60,031 nt of DNA from Bacteroidia bacterium (GCA_030427245.1 JAUHXA010000047.1:1-60031); one strand, 5' to 3'. Counted from the stretch's first letter, positions 15,834 to 25,802 are shown. Made by a program: numbers and translations. The notes: generated by a model from the sequence alone, not told the origin.

Positions 15834-17030
15834 ATGTTAGCAACAACAAAGATTATCCACAGTATCCCAGTAGATGAACAAACGGGTGCGATTTCTGTAC
15901 CCATCTACCAGACTTCAACTTTCGTTCAGGAAGCGCCAGGTGTCAACAAAGGTTTTGACTACAGCCGTACCAACAATCCAACCCGAAAAGCATTGGAGGA
16001 TTTGGTGGCAAGCTTGGAAAATGGCTATGCAGGTTTTGCTTTTGGCAGTGGCTTGGCTGCCATAGACTGTGTTATCAAGCTGCTGAGTGCTGGCGATGAA
16101 ATATTGGCGGTCAGCAATTTGTATGGCGGAACTTTTCGCTTGTTCGACAAAATCTTCAAAAAATTTGGCATTACGGTCAATTACACCGACACAACGGATT
16201 GGGTGAATGTCGTAGAAGCCATTACCGACAAGACCAAAATGGTTTGGCTCGAAACTCCCACGAATCCCTGCCTTCAGATATCCGACATTGAAGCCATCGG
16301 TAAAATCGCTCATCAATACGGAGCTTATTTAGTGGTCGATAATACTTTTGCTTCGCCTGTCTTGCAAAAACCAATTGACTTTGGCGCAGACATCGTGGTA
16401 CACAGTGCGACCAAATACATTGCAGGACATAGCGATGTGATTGCAGGTTTGGTGATTGTGAACAGTCCTGAACTGGCGAAAGAGGTGAAATTTATTCAAA
16501 ATGCTTGTGGTGGAATTTTAGGACCATTTGATAGTTGGCTCACCATTAGAGGTATAGAAACAATTTCGCTGCGAATGGATAGAATTTCGGACACAGCTTT
16601 GAAGCTTGCTCAATATTTGGAACAGCACGATTTGGTAGATGTGATTCACTATCCTGGATTGTCTTCTCACCCCAATCACCACATTGCCTGCAAACAGCAG
16701 AAAAAATTTGGCGGTATTATTTCTTTTTCTTTGAAGCAAGACCGCTTGAATGAAGCGCTGGATTTTGTAGGAGCGACCCAACTTTTTAAACTGGCGGAGA
16801 GCTTAGGGGGAGTGAAAAGTTTGATAGCCCATGCTGCTTCTATGACCCACAAAACAATTCCGAGAGCGATTCGCCACCAAATTGGTGTTCAAGATTCGTT
16901 GATTCGTTTGTCGGTAGGGATTGAAGATGCGGAGGATTTGATTGAAGACTTGGAGCAGGCTTTTGAGAAGGTGCAGAAGAATGGACGATTGAAAAGTTTT
17001 TCATTGAAGGCTTCATTGGCTAAAGTTTAG
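15834..17030 (+). CDS. Trans-sulfuration PLP enzyme (Cys/Met metabolism)
   Basis: A 398-aa protein of the Cys/Met metabolism PLP-dependent family (cystathionine gamma-synthase, beta-lyase, gamma-lyase, O-acetylhomoserine sulfhydrylase). Landmarks are FDYSRTNNPT (41-50), SNLYGGT (94-100), VVDNTFASP (167-175) with the PLP-ring Asp169, SATKYIAGHSD (191-201) with Schiff-base Lys194, and LAESLGGVKSLIAHAASMTH near the C-terminus. The length is normal. The exact reaction cannot be fixed by eye; the family's members share these motifs. The SAM riboswitch upstream favours a role in methionine or homocysteine synthesis. It is monocistronic. Confidence 0.9.
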   Translation: MLATTKIIHSIPVDEQTGAISVPIYQTSTFVQEAPGVNKGFDYSRTNNPTRKALEDLVASLENGYAGFAFGSGLAAIDCVIKLLSAGDEILAVSNLYGGTFRLFDKIFKKFGITVNYTDTTDWVNVVEAITDKTKMVWLETPTNPCLQISDIEAIGKIAHQYGAYLVVDNTFASPVLQKPIDFGADIVVHSATKYIAGHSDVIAGLVIVNSPELAKEVKFIQNACGGILGPFDSWLTIRGIETISLRMDRISDTALKLAQYLEQHDLVDVIHYPGLSSHPNHHIACKQQKKFGGIISFSLKQDRLNEALDFVGATQLFKLAESLGGVKSLIAHAASMTHKTIPRAIRHQIGVQDSLIRLSVGIEDAEDLIEDLEQAFEKVQKNGRLKSFSLKASLAKV

Positions 17031-17089
17031 AAAATTAGCTTTTTCTCGACTCAACTCTTATATTTGTATTCTACTTCAATAATCAATTT

Positions 17090-17323
17090 TTGAAGATTTC
17101 GGAAATACAAAAATATATTCTCATGCACTTTCCTTTTAATAAACCCCTCTACTTCAAAATGTTGGTAGGCGTAGCCATCGGACTTTTGGCTTTATTTACC
17201 ATTGGTATTCAGTTTTTTGACTATGAATTGACGGAAGCCGATCCCGCTGGTGCAACGATTACTACGCCTATTTTAGCCTATTTGCTGCATTTGTTGTGGA
17301 TGGTTTGGAAAGAGGAAGTTTGA
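17090..17323 (+). CDS. Small membrane protein, hypothetical
   Basis: 66-77 aa, depending on whether TTG 17,090 or ATG 17,123 starts the protein; the ATG (MHFPFNKPLYFKML) is a sound alternative. Two hydrophobic segments are visible: MLVGVAIGLLALFTIGI and PILAYLLHLLWMVW. A possible -7 box TATATTTG lies at 17,059-17,066. Not recognised. Confidence 0.5.
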   Translation: MKISEIQKYILMHFPFNKPLYFKMLVGVAIGLLALFTIGIQFFDYELTEADPAGATITTPILAYLLHLLWMVWKEEV

Positions 17324-17342
17324 AGTAATTCAATCTCAAGGC

Positions 17343-17388
17343 TCAAATGCAAATCAAATCTAGATTTTTTGAGTTTGCATTTGAACTT
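17343..17388. terminator. Inverted repeat between convergent genes
   Basis: TCAAATGCAAA and TTTGCATTTGA form an 11-bp stem with a loop containing a small ATCTAGAT palindrome. It lies between a plus-strand and a minus-strand gene end. The TCAAATGCAAA motif also occurs near 52,234. Confidence 0.45.
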
Positions 17389-17401
17389 TGAATTTGAAGT
17401 T

Positions 17402-17911
17402 TTATAACCCCTTCAATATCCTTCGTCCTCGACTCTTGAAGCCCGCCGAGCCGTAAGGCATTTGGTCTTCAATAAGGAGGCGGAGTTCATTTTTCAGTTC
17501 AGGGATTTTTTGGGTAATGTTGTAAAGAACGGTCATAGAAAAAACTTTGATGGCAATAGGTTCTTTCATAGACATCAAAAAATCAAAACAGATGTCTGCG
17601 ATTTCACCAATGTGTTCTTCGGGAATGTCCAAAAATTCCCAAACTCTCAGTATATTTCGCTTTGTAGCATCTCCAACATCGGGTTCTTTCAGCTTGTCAA
17701 TAAAAGTTTGAAAATGTTTGTCTGCCAATTTTGGACAATGTTTTGCGCTGTGCCCCAAAACCCATGCAGCCCGTTTTTCAAGCTCTTTGTCACCCCCCAA
17801 TAAGACTTCAATGAGTTCGTCAAACCGAGCTTGATCATTGTCAATATACGCAACGATCTGCATTGTATTTGCTTTGGAGTATTTATTAACTAAGGAAGTA
17901 CGAATGTCCAC
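17402..17911 (-). CDS. HEAT-repeat-like protein
   Basis: A 169-aa all-helical protein with no signal peptide. Helical pairs such as LEKRAAWVLGHSAKHCPKLA, KRNILRVWEFLDIP and AIKVFSMTVLYNITQ are HEAT/ARM-like. Proteins of this size and pattern are common in Bacteroidota without a known role; they may be binding scaffolds. It is monocistronic. Confidence 0.7.
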   Translation of the reverse strand: MDIRTSLVNKYSKANTMQIVAYIDNDQARFDELIEVLLGGDKELEKRAAWVLGHSAKHCPKLADKHFQTFIDKLKEPDVGDATKRNILRVWEFLDIPEEHIGEIADICFDFLMSMKEPIAIKVFSMTVLYNITQKIPELKNELRLLIEDQMPYGSAGFKSRGRRILKGL

Positions 17912-18008
17912 TTTGTAAATGAAAATTAAAATTCAAAAAAAATGTGAGTATCGTTGGTCGTTAGTAGTCTTGAAACCCAGTACACCCATCACCCACTAAG
18001 TAAGGGTA

Positions 18009-18088
18009 AAAAAATAACTCCTCGTTTTCTTTTGCTAACATACCCCATCCCCTTTCAAAAGGGGAATATTGGTCGATGAGTTATTTTT
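18009..18088. terminator. Nested hairpin after exporter gene (contains family D repeat)
   Basis: AAAAAATAACTC (18,009) pairs with GAGTTATTTTTT (18,077-18,088). Inside is CCCCATCCCCTTTCAAAAGGGG, the intergenic repeat type also found within the FGE gene. It lies 10 bp downstream of the minus-strand stop at 18,098. Confidence 0.6.
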
Positions 18089-18097
18089 TCTTTTTTA

Positions 18098-18856
18098 CTA
18101 AACCAAATACTTCAACAATATCCTTACACCCACAAAAAGAATCAAAACAGCAGTCATTCGTCGCACCCAATTGGGGGAGAACCATGCTGCTCCCAAACGA
18201 GAACCGATTTGCCCGCCTACAAAAACTGCCCCCATCAAAAGTCCTGCAAATTGCCAATTGAGGTCAAAATCAGGATGACTCATTTGACCTGCCAAACCCG
18301 AAATGGAATTGACCAAAATAAAAAAACTGGCGGTTGCTGCAATCGTTTTAGCTCCATCCCATTTGAGCAAGTGTAAAACAGGAGCTAAGAAAATGCCCCC
18401 GCCAATGCCTACCATACCCGACACAAAACCGATGCCTCCACCCAATCCTGCGTTGAAGGTGGGATTTATTGAATTTTCAGAATCAAGATTTACGGCTTCA
18501 ATAGATTTGAAGGATTGAATAAGCATTAATGTAGCTGCGAGAATCAGTGCAAAACCAAGTAGTATAAAAAAAGTATGCTGGGTAATTCGGAGACTTCCGC
18601 CTACATAAGCCATTGGAACACTGACTAAAACCAAAGGCAGTATCTTTCGCCACTTCAAATAACCTTTTTTGTAGAAAATATACGTTCCTCCTGTTACCAC
18701 TACAATGTTGCACAGCAAAGCTGTTGCCCTCAACAAACGATAATCAATTCCATACAGTGCCAAAATTGCCAAATAACTTGACCCCCCGCCAAAACCTACC
18801 GATGAATACAAGACTGCTATGCCAAAGAAAAAAATGAGTAATTCCCAATGCTCCAT
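18098..18856 (-). CDS. TauE/SafE-family membrane exporter
   Basis: 252 aa with about seven or eight hydrophobic segments. The two glycine-rich signature loops of the family are visible: VGFGGGSSYLAILALY near residue 20 and GFVSGMVGIGGGIFLAPVL near 140. Members move sulfite, sulfoacetate or related organic anions across the inner membrane; the substrate here is unknown. The protein is complete and monocistronic. The next gene upstream, a DUF2480 gene, is co-oriented with about 90 bp between. Confidence 0.87.
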   Translation of the reverse strand: MEHWELLIFFFGIAVLYSSVGFGGGSSYLAILALYGIDYRLLRATALLCNIVVVTGGTYIFYKKGYLKWRKILPLVLVSVPMAYVGGSLRITQHTFFILLGFALILAATLMLIQSFKSIEAVNLDSENSINPTFNAGLGGGIGFVSGMVGIGGGIFLAPVLHLLKWDGAKTIAATASFFILVNSISGLAGQMSHPDFDLNWQFAGLLMGAVFVGGQIGSRLGAAWFSPNWVRRMTAVLILFVGVRILLKYLV

Positions 18857-18944
18857 TTGAAGTATGGATTGATTTAAGATGTTTGATTTGTGAAGTTTGA
18901 TATTAGATTTTTGTCAAAAAAACGCAAAACTTACTTATCAAAAT

Positions 18945-19469
18945 CTACGATTTCCTCCTCAATACCGCCTGTTTATAAATAGGTACAGTAGAACAAGGTT
19001 CACCATACATCAAACTTTTGACCACAGGCTTCAATAGACGGGTAATCTCCACATAAGCCGAAATTGGGACAGGCTTTTCTCCACAACCTTTAATGACCAC
19101 TCTTTTGTCTCGATAGTCTTCAGGGTTGATTTTGCCCAAAGCTTTTTCAAACAATATCGTTTTCAAAGTTTCCGCATCTCCAAATATCATGCTTGCAGCA
19201 AAGGGCTCTAAATATTTCGCCACTACCATATACGCCCAAATTGGTACGATTGCATCTGTTGTGCAAGTAATCGCAACGTGTCGGTCTTGGTAAATACTCC
19301 AATCCAAGGCTTTGAGGCTTGTGCGAAACTCTTTTTCTTTCAGCATCAATTCCATATACAAATACTCCTTGATGTCGAAAGTAACTATCTCATTTTGAGG
19401 ATAAAAATTCTCCAAATTGAAGGTGAGGATGCCACTTTTTGCCACTCTATTCACAATTACATCTGCCAT
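18945..19469 (-). CDS. DUF2480 family protein
   Basis: A 174-aa soluble protein matching the DUF2480 family of Bacteroidota. It opens MADVIVNRVAKSGILTFNLE and has CTTDAIVPIWAYMVV and KGCGEKPVPISAYVEIT, two similar VPI-AY blocks that suggest an internal duplication. No function is known for the family. Cys residues at the two matching positions could bind a metal (speculation). Confidence 0.85.
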   Translation of the reverse strand: MADVIVNRVAKSGILTFNLENFYPQNEIVTFDIKEYLYMELMLKEKEFRTSLKALDWSIYQDRHVAITCTTDAIVPIWAYMVVAKYLEPFAASMIFGDAETLKTILFEKALGKINPEDYRDKRVVIKGCGEKPVPISAYVEITRLLKPVVKSLMYGEPCSTVPIYKQAVLRRKS

Positions 19470-19540
19470 ATTTTTGATTGTTTTATCTGAATTTTAGGTA
19501 GAACACTTAAAGATAGGAAATCGTTTTTGGGTAAAACTAA

Positions 19541-19578
19541 AAAACGCAGATGGATAACTCTATCCATCTGCGTTTCAA
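19541..19578 (-). terminator. Strong terminator after ppiD-like gene
   Basis: AAAACGCAGATGGATA and TATCCATCTGCGTTT form a 15-bp stem with a 4-nt loop, with A/T-rich tails on both sides. It lies 46 bp downstream of the minus-strand stop at 19,624. Confidence 0.8.
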
Positions 19579-19623
19579 TTTTTTCAGTCACCTATTAAAC
19601 AATAATAAGTCACTAACTAAATC

Positions 19624-21774
19624 CTAGTATGTTCTTGTATTTGCACGCATATCTTCAATCTCTGCTTTATCTGCCATATTCGCAAAAATAGAATTTACTT
19701 TTTGCATCAATTGTGTAGCAGCCGTTTTCTTTGCAGCCGCCATATCCGTTGGTTCTCCAGCAGCATTAACAGAGTTTACTTCTACTACATAGACCCCTCT
19801 TGAACCTTCAATAGGTTTAGACATAGTGTTGGGTTGAAGGGCAAAAACAGCAGCTTGCACTTTGGGTTCAGGCCCCAATCCTGTAGGACTAAAAGAAGCG
19901 AAATCCACATCAGAAGCAGTCTGTACTTCCACACCCATTTGAGAAGCTATGGCATCCAAGCTACTTGCAGAAGCAATATTTGCTTTGATTTTTGCAGCTT
20001 GTTTTTGTTTTTTCACTTCCGCTTCTACTCTCGACCGAACATTTTCCAAAGATTCCATACCTGGTTCACTGATAGATTTCAAGGCAGGAATAACATATCG
20101 CTCCAATGTACGACCACCTGGGAGTGTTTCGTCCACTTGCAATACTTTGTCTATCACAGTTCCTTCTTTTGCTTGAAACGCCCAAGTAACGATTTCTTGG
20201 TTGGCACCCAATCCTGCTATTTCATAAGAGTTTTTGGTAAGTCCACCCGCAGTTTTTACAGGTACTCCTTTTTCTTGTGCCGAAGCCGTAAACTCATCAA
20301 TCGTTCTGTTATTGGCAACAAAGCTATTGGCATTGGCGTAGGCTTCATCCCTTGTAGCCTTACTTGCTTCAATATTTCGAGTAAACTTGGCTACTTGTAC
20401 AGCTTCTGTATTGGCATCTGCATCCAAGATTTCTACCAAATGCCAGCCTTGAGCAGTCTGAAGGGTAAATACATCTCCTTCTTTATACTCATAAAAAATG
20501 GCTTTATCCAAGGCAGGTAAACCTCTAAATTGACCAGGCTTGATATATGTCGCCATTTCTCCACCATTGTCTTTGGATGCATCATCCGAAAAAGCACTTG
20601 CCAAGGCTTCAAAATCACCTCCTTTATCCAATTCTGTTTTGATACTGTCAATTTTTTCTTTGGCTTGTGGAAATGACATGGAAGGTCCTGCTTGCTTCAC
20701 AATTACTCTTATTTTGGCAGAATCCGCAATCATTTTTTTGTCTATCAACTTAACGGCTTTATAAGTGCCACCTTCATAATAAGGCCCAATCACTGTACCT
20801 GTTGGCACTACAAAAAGCGAATCTTTAATATCTTGTCGAGCAGTTAGGTTCTCTTTCGAGAAGTAGGTAGCATCGAAAGGAGTCTCAGAGTATTCTACAC
20901 GCAAAAAGGTGCTAGGGTCTTTGGTACTATTGAATTTCTCCAAGCGATCTACAATGTATTTTTCAGCCGCAGCTGTATCCGCCGCAGAAGGGTTGATAGG
21001 AAAGACGACAAAATTAACTGTGCGAGTCTCTTCTTTTTGCTTGAATTCATTAGGACGAGCATTCATATAAGCAGTCAAATCACTGTCTGAAATACTAATT
21101 TCCGTCTCAGGAATGTTAGTGTAAGGAATTTGAACAAAACGTATCTGAGCTTTTGAATTTTTCTCTACATAGTCCTGTTTTGCATACCAACTAGGAACAT
21201 AAATTGCTTTATTTACAAGAGCATTGTATTTTTCTCGAAGTTGTCCTTGATATACACTTTCCTCAAAAGACTTGAATTGTCTTTTTTGCGCTTGTGCCTG
21301 TGAATAACCAGGATCATCGCTGTCCAAATTTAGGCTCGCCAAGTATTCATCCAACTTGGTTTTGCTGAAAGCGCCCGTTTCATCTTTGAAAATTTCGGCG
21401 TTGATAATGCCAGGATGGGCAAGCAGAGCTTCTTTAAATTCTGCATTTGGAACAGTCAGTCCCAATTCAGCATACTCTCTTTCACTTAGTTTCTCTTGAA
21501 GGTATTGCTGCCATGCTTGTTCTCTAATCTGAAAGCGAGTTTTGTCATCTACAGGAATTCCACTTTGATTGTAGTTGTCCTCCAATTGTTTCACTTTCGT
21601 TTCGTAGGTGTTTCTGGATAACGGTTCGCCATCAACATGCCCCAAGATGTTAGGATCCATTTGACTTTGACCGCCAATACTCATCGCATCCATGAACAAA
21701 AAAGCCACGATAGCGGCTGCAATCACAAACACTAGCAATCCTACGTTTTCTCGTATCTTACCTATTGCTGCCAT
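19624..21774 (-). CDS. SurA/PpiD-type peptidyl-prolyl isomerase
   Basis: A 716-aa protein. A single N-terminal TM segment (VGLLVFVIAAAIVAFLFMDA, about 11-30) anchors it in the inner membrane. A SurA-like N-terminal chaperone region (about 35-210) follows, then a PpiC rotamase domain (about 345-455) with ALASAFSDDASKDNGGEM and QTAQGWHLVEI. A second, divergent rotamase-like region is suggested near 590-690. This architecture is the PpiD type: folding of exported outer membrane and secreted proteins at the Sec exit, which fits an organism with many T9SS and beta-barrel clients. Downstream of and co-oriented with the CorC-like gene. Confidence 0.9.
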   Translation of the reverse strand: MAAIGKIRENVGLLVFVIAAAIVAFLFMDAMSIGGQSQMDPNILGHVDGEPLSRNTYETKVKQLEDNYNQSGIPVDDKTRFQIREQAWQQYLQEKLSEREYAELGLTVPNAEFKEALLAHPGIINAEIFKDETGAFSKTKLDEYLASLNLDSDDPGYSQAQAQKRQFKSFEESVYQGQLREKYNALVNKAIYVPSWYAKQDYVEKNSKAQIRFVQIPYTNIPETEISISDSDLTAYMNARPNEFKQKEETRTVNFVVFPINPSAADTAAAEKYIVDRLEKFNSTKDPSTFLRVEYSETPFDATYFSKENLTARQDIKDSLFVVPTGTVIGPYYEGGTYKAVKLIDKKMIADSAKIRVIVKQAGPSMSFPQAKEKIDSIKTELDKGGDFEALASAFSDDASKDNGGEMATYIKPGQFRGLPALDKAIFYEYKEGDVFTLQTAQGWHLVEILDADANTEAVQVAKFTRNIEASKATRDEAYANANSFVANNRTIDEFTASAQEKGVPVKTAGGLTKNSYEIAGLGANQEIVTWAFQAKEGTVIDKVLQVDETLPGGRTLERYVIPALKSISEPGMESLENVRSRVEAEVKKQKQAAKIKANIASASSLDAIASQMGVEVQTASDVDFASFSPTGLGPEPKVQAAVFALQPNTMSKPIEGSRGVYVVEVNSVNAAGEPTDMAAAKKTAATQLMQKVNSIFANMADKAEIEDMRANTRTY

Positions 21775-21857
21775 TGATTTTGTATTATTCTATTTATTTT
21801 TAAAAATTGGAGGGCAAAAATACATTTATTCATACGTAAATTCAAATCCTAACAGAA

Positions 21858-23129
21858 TTAAAAGTCGTCTTTAAGTCTAAGGAGTACAATTTTGATGCGA
21901 TTCTGACTTGCTTCTACGATTTCAAACTCAAAATGAGCTGTTTCGATTAGGTCTCCTACTGCAGGAATACTTTCATGTATGTGAATGATATAACCACTCA
22001 AAGTTTCGTAATCTCCTTCGGGAATTTGCAGGTTGTACTTCTCATTCAAAAAGTCTATTTCCAAACGAGCTGAAAATCGAAAATTCTTTTCGTCAATCTG
22101 TTTATCTATCAGTCCTCTGGCATCGTGTTCGTCTTCAATCTCTCCAAAAATTTCTTCAATAATATCCTCCAATGTCACCAAACCCGCCGTACCTCCAAAC
22201 TCATCTACCACATACGCAATACTTTTCCGATTCCGTATAAAGGTTTGAAGCAGGGTCACTGCAGGCATTGTTTCTGGAACAGCCATGATGTTCCAAACAT
22301 TTTTTTTATTTCGCAGAATATCTTGGTGGTGAACATAACCTATGATATGGTCTATATCTTCTTCATATACCACCAATTTGGAGTGTTTTGTTTTAATAAA
22401 CTTTTCCTTTACCTCTTCAATTTCTTCGGATTTCTCCACTCCGCTCACCTCCGTTCGAGGTACCATACACTCTCTTATTTTGGTATGAGTCAGTTCCAAA
22501 GTTTTTTGAATTAGTAAGGTGTTTTCTTCAGGAGCAGGTTCAGTATTGGAGGTGGAAGCAGTATCATTATTGACTTCCAAATTCTCTTCTAAATAATGCT
22601 GCAAATCCACCTTTCCCAAAGCAAGCTGTTCTTCGTCTTGATAATCAATTTTAAAAAAGAGCTTCAATAATATTTTGGCTAAGAAAACCACAAAAACCAC
22701 AAAAATCCAAAGCCCCCCGTAAATGACTGCAAAAGGAAGCGCCAAAGCATGGAGAATACCATTGGGATTGAGTCGAAACAAGTTTTTGGGTAAAAATTCT
22801 CCTACAATTAATATGAGAATGGTGGAAATGAGTGTTAGTATTAACTGTACCAAAATTTCGGAATCGGGAAACCATACATATAAGTAAGGCTCCAAAATGG
22901 TGGCCATCGTAATACCATAAAATACCATAGCAATATTATTGCCTGTAAGTGTAGTTGCCAAAAACTGTGATGGCTTCTTATAATAAACAGACAATAACCT
23001 CCCGATTAGTCCGCCTTGCTTCTGCTGCAACGCAAGTTTCAGCTTGTTGGCAGAAATGAAGGCAAATTCTAAACCTGAAAAAAATGCAGAGGCTAATAAA
23101 GTAATAATTAGGGCTGTGAAATAGCTCAT
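21858..23129 (-). CDS. CorC/HlyC-type hemolysin family protein (GldE-like)
   Basis: 423 aa. An N-terminal CNNM transmembrane domain (1-165) includes SGLEFAFISANKLKL and LIVGEFLPKNLFRLNP. A CBS pair (about 205-325) follows, with MVPRTEVSGV and VDEFGGTAGLVTLEDIIEEI, and a C-terminal CorC_HlyC domain (about 340-418; GDYETLSGYII). Such proteins affect Mg2+/Co2+ handling. In Bacteroidota the gliding protein GldE belongs to this family and this one has the same layout, but paralogs are common so the name is not assigned. Confidence 0.87.
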   Translation of the reverse strand: MSYFTALIITLLASAFFSGLEFAFISANKLKLALQQKQGGLIGRLLSVYYKKPSQFLATTLTGNNIAMVFYGITMATILEPYLYVWFPDSEILVQLILTLISTILILIVGEFLPKNLFRLNPNGILHALALPFAVIYGGLWIFVVFVVFLAKILLKLFFKIDYQDEEQLALGKVDLQHYLEENLEVNNDTASTSNTEPAPEENTLLIQKTLELTHTKIRECMVPRTEVSGVEKSEEIEEVKEKFIKTKHSKLVVYEEDIDHIIGYVHHQDILRNKKNVWNIMAVPETMPAVTLLQTFIRNRKSIAYVVDEFGGTAGLVTLEDIIEEIFGEIEDEHDARGLIDKQIDEKNFRFSARLEIDFLNEKYNLQIPEGDYETLSGYIIHIHESIPAVGDLIETAHFEFEIVEASQNRIKIVLLRLKDDF

Positions 23130-23163
23130 CTACCAATGATAAAGATTGTGAAAAGCTACTTTT

Positions 23164-23400
23164 CTAGTTAGAAGATTTCATGACGTTAACAATAGAATCT
23201 ACCTTTGTACTTACTTCCTCCGTCATTCGTTGACTACAAACAGCATCTAAAGAATCTTTAATAACCGCAGTCCGTACACTAACTATAGAATCAATCTTTG
23301 CTTGTTGTTGAGCAGGATCAATACTGACTCCTTGATTGCTGCAAGCGACGATTGCCGAAAGAACACTACAGAAAAGTAGTAATAATGTAAAATTTTTCAT
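23164..23400 (-). CDS. Small lipoprotein, hypothetical
   Basis: 78 aa. A signal peptide with lipobox SAIVAC precedes a Gln/Ser/Asp-rich helical tail containing DSIV repeats (KIDSIVSV, KVDSIVNV). This is typical of short Bacteroidota lipoproteins. It is 34 bp upstream of the CorC-like gene in the same direction, so they may be co-transcribed. No function is known. Confidence 0.6.
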   Translation of the reverse strand: MKNFTLLLLFCSVLSAIVACSNQGVSIDPAQQQAKIDSIVSVRTAVIKDSLDAVCSQRMTEEVSTKVDSIVNVMKSSN

Positions 23401-23858
23401 GTTGAATTATTTTTTTAGTATTGAAATTATATTCTAACAAATATATCACTTTATCTTAAACTCGTTTGAAATTTAGACTGCTATTTACGAAAATCGCATT
23501 AAATTCAAATTTTATTATTTGAAGTAGGCTTCGGGAAGAGAATAAGAAAGGTTCTATAATACAGCAAATAAATACTTTGTAAGACCCTTGTTTTGAATTT
23601 TTTAAACATACTACTCAAAGGAGTAAACTTACTACAACAAACGCCGTTATTAAGTTTACACAAAAAAAAATCAAATTAGTTTGTTTATTAGAAATAGGGG
23701 CATATATTTGCAAGTAGTAGGTGTATGAAGATGTTAGTAACCAACCAAAATAAAGGTGCAAAATACTTTTATTACCCTTCCTCGTTGAAAAAAAAAGTAT
23801 TTTTGCTAACTTTATGCAACGAAATAAGCGAATTTAAGCAAACGAAAAATAATAACCT
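23401..23858. other. Intergenic region upstream of OmpA-family gene
   Basis: About 458 bp between divergent genes. It contains the promoter at 23,680-23,710 and otherwise AT-rich sequence with no gene seen. Confidence 0.6.
23680..23710 (+). promoter_or_regulatory. Promoter of OmpA-family gene
   Basis: TTTG at 23,680-23,683 and TATATTTG at 23,703-23,710, with a 19-bp spacer, fit the Bacteroidota consensus. This leaves a leader of roughly 140 nt before the ATG at 23,859. Confidence 0.65.
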
Positions 23859-25754
23859 ATGTCAAACAAGAATTTACTCTTTACATTTTTATTCTTGCTG
23901 CTAAGTTCATTTTCTATACAAATCTTAGCCCAAGATGATGATGATGCAGCAGATGATTATCCATATCCCGAAGTCAGAAGCGAGGAATACAAGGAATTTG
24001 TACCTGAAAAAAGACACGACCAACAGGATAAGTTTATGGATAGAAAGTACAATTTCCCTGCAAAACCACGCCACAAGTGGGAATTGGGAATTGATGCTGG
24101 TCTATTGATGGTCAGTGGTGATATCAAGGCACGTCCTGGTTTTGGTATTGGTGGTCATATCAGAAGAGCTTTTGGCTACACTTTCTCTCTAAGAGGTAGC
24201 TTCATGGCTGGTGAAACTACTGGACGCAACTGGCAAGGTACAGAAGGATGGGCACGAACCAGTATTGATCCAGACGATGTAGCTAATAAAGCATTAGGAG
24301 GGGGATCTGCCTATGCTGATTTTAATGAAAATGGCCGTACTCCTAACTATGTAGGACTTAATAACGAACTTGTCTTCTACAATTACCAAACAAAAATCCG
24401 TGAAGCAGTTCTTTCGGGGATGTTGAACATTCACAACATTCGTTTCCACAAACAAGAAACCAAATTGAATTTGTATGGTTTTGCAGGTTTGGGTGGTTTG
24501 GCTTACCGTACATTCATGGATCAATTGAATGCAAACGGTGAGGAATACGACTACTCTACCATCAGCAACAATTACGGAAACTACGAAAACAGAAAAGATC
24601 TTATAGATGCTTTGGATAATCTTTGGGATGGAGAGTACGAATCTCAAGCAGAGCGTCATTTTGATGATGCCAAACCCTTTGATGAGTTTTCTTACAAACC
24701 AACTGCTCACGTAGGTGTTGGACTTGCCTTCAAACTGAACCGTACCTTGAACTTGGCTTTAGAAAGCAAAGTAACTTATACCAACGATGACTTATTGGAT
24801 GGTCAAAGATGGCAAGAATGGGGAGCATTGACTCGTGACTATGATACCTACATTTTTACCAACTTGGGATTGAACATCAACTTGGGTGCGAAAAACTCTG
24901 TTGAGCCATTGTGGTGGATGAATCCATTGGATTATGCGTATTCAGAAGCAAACGATGTTCCTTGTTGCGAAGAGTTGGAATTACCTGACTTGTCTGACGA
25001 TGACAAAGATGGTGTGCCTAATATGTGGGACGAAGAACCCGATTCTCGTGAAGATTGCCCTGTTGATACCAGAGGTAGAATGTTAGACAGCGACCGTGAT
25101 GGCGTATTGGATTGTGACGATAAATGTCCTCACTCTCCTCCTTCTGACATCTTCGGCGAAAAAGTAGAAGTAGATGAGTTTGGCTGCCACAAAGTAGAAT
25201 GGAGTTGTGAAAAGTTCAAAGAACTATTCCCTAAAGGTAAAGACAGAAATGGTAGAGAAATTGATGGTTTCTGTGAGTGTGTAGGCAGTTGCAAACCTGT
25301 TTACAATCCTCCTTCAAACTGTTGTTCAAGAACCCTTCCAAACATCTTATTTGACTCTAACCGTTATGGCATTAAGCCTGAATTTGAGCCTCAATTGGCT
25401 GCAATTGCAGATGCAATGAGAAATTCTACATGTGCAAGCGATAGAGTAGCAGTAATTGGACATACAGATGGTAGAGGTGGCAATGGCTACAACGATGTAC
25501 TTTCTTACAAACGTGCACAAGAAGTTATCAATACTTTGGTAGAAAAGTATGGTATTCCTAGAAGCCGTTTGGTATTGCAGTACAGTGGTGAAGGAAACCC
25601 TGCTATCAGTGGTTTGTCTGACTCTGCTATCCGCAAAGGTATTGACGCCGACCAAGCATTGAACAGAAGAGTAGAAGTGAAATTCTGCCCAACAGGTAGC
25701 GAAATGCCTCGCCCTGCTGGTCCTAATGCTGGTAGAAGAGTACCAAAACCATAA
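23859..25754 (+). CDS. OmpA-family outer membrane protein
   Basis: 631 aa. A signal peptide (FLFLLLSSFSIQILAQ) leads to an acidic stretch, then a beta-barrel-like region (about 65-360; ELGIDAGLLMVSGDI, TLNLALESKVTYTNDD). A Ca2+-binding thrombospondin-type-3-like segment (about 380-425) has DDDKDGVPN and DSDRDGVLDCDD. A C-terminal OmpA domain (about 490-615) contains ILFDSNRYGIKPEF, IGHTDGRGGN and LNRRVEVKF. The last domain binds peptidoglycan and tethers the outer membrane. Several Cys pairs lie in the linker. It is one of the most conserved types in the phylum, here monocistronic with its own promoter and terminator. Confidence 0.9.
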   Translation: MSNKNLLFTFLFLLLSSFSIQILAQDDDDAADDYPYPEVRSEEYKEFVPEKRHDQQDKFMDRKYNFPAKPRHKWELGIDAGLLMVSGDIKARPGFGIGGHIRRAFGYTFSLRGSFMAGETTGRNWQGTEGWARTSIDPDDVANKALGGGSAYADFNENGRTPNYVGLNNELVFYNYQTKIREAVLSGMLNIHNIRFHKQETKLNLYGFAGLGGLAYRTFMDQLNANGEEYDYSTISNNYGNYENRKDLIDALDNLWDGEYESQAERHFDDAKPFDEFSYKPTAHVGVGLAFKLNRTLNLALESKVTYTNDDLLDGQRWQEWGALTRDYDTYIFTNLGLNINLGAKNSVEPLWWMNPLDYAYSEANDVPCCEELELPDLSDDDKDGVPNMWDEEPDSREDCPVDTRGRMLDSDRDGVLDCDDKCPHSPPSDIFGEKVEVDEFGCHKVEWSCEKFKELFPKGKDRNGREIDGFCECVGSCKPVYNPPSNCCSRTLPNILFDSNRYGIKPEFEPQLAAIADAMRNSTCASDRVAVIGHTDGRGGNGYNDVLSYKRAQEVINTLVEKYGIPRSRLVLQYSGEGNPAISGLSDSAIRKGIDADQALNRRVEVKFCPTGSEMPRPAGPNAGRRVPKP

Positions 25755-25802
25755 GGTTTTATATTCAATCAAATAGATAACACCAATCTATTGAAAAGCG
25801 AA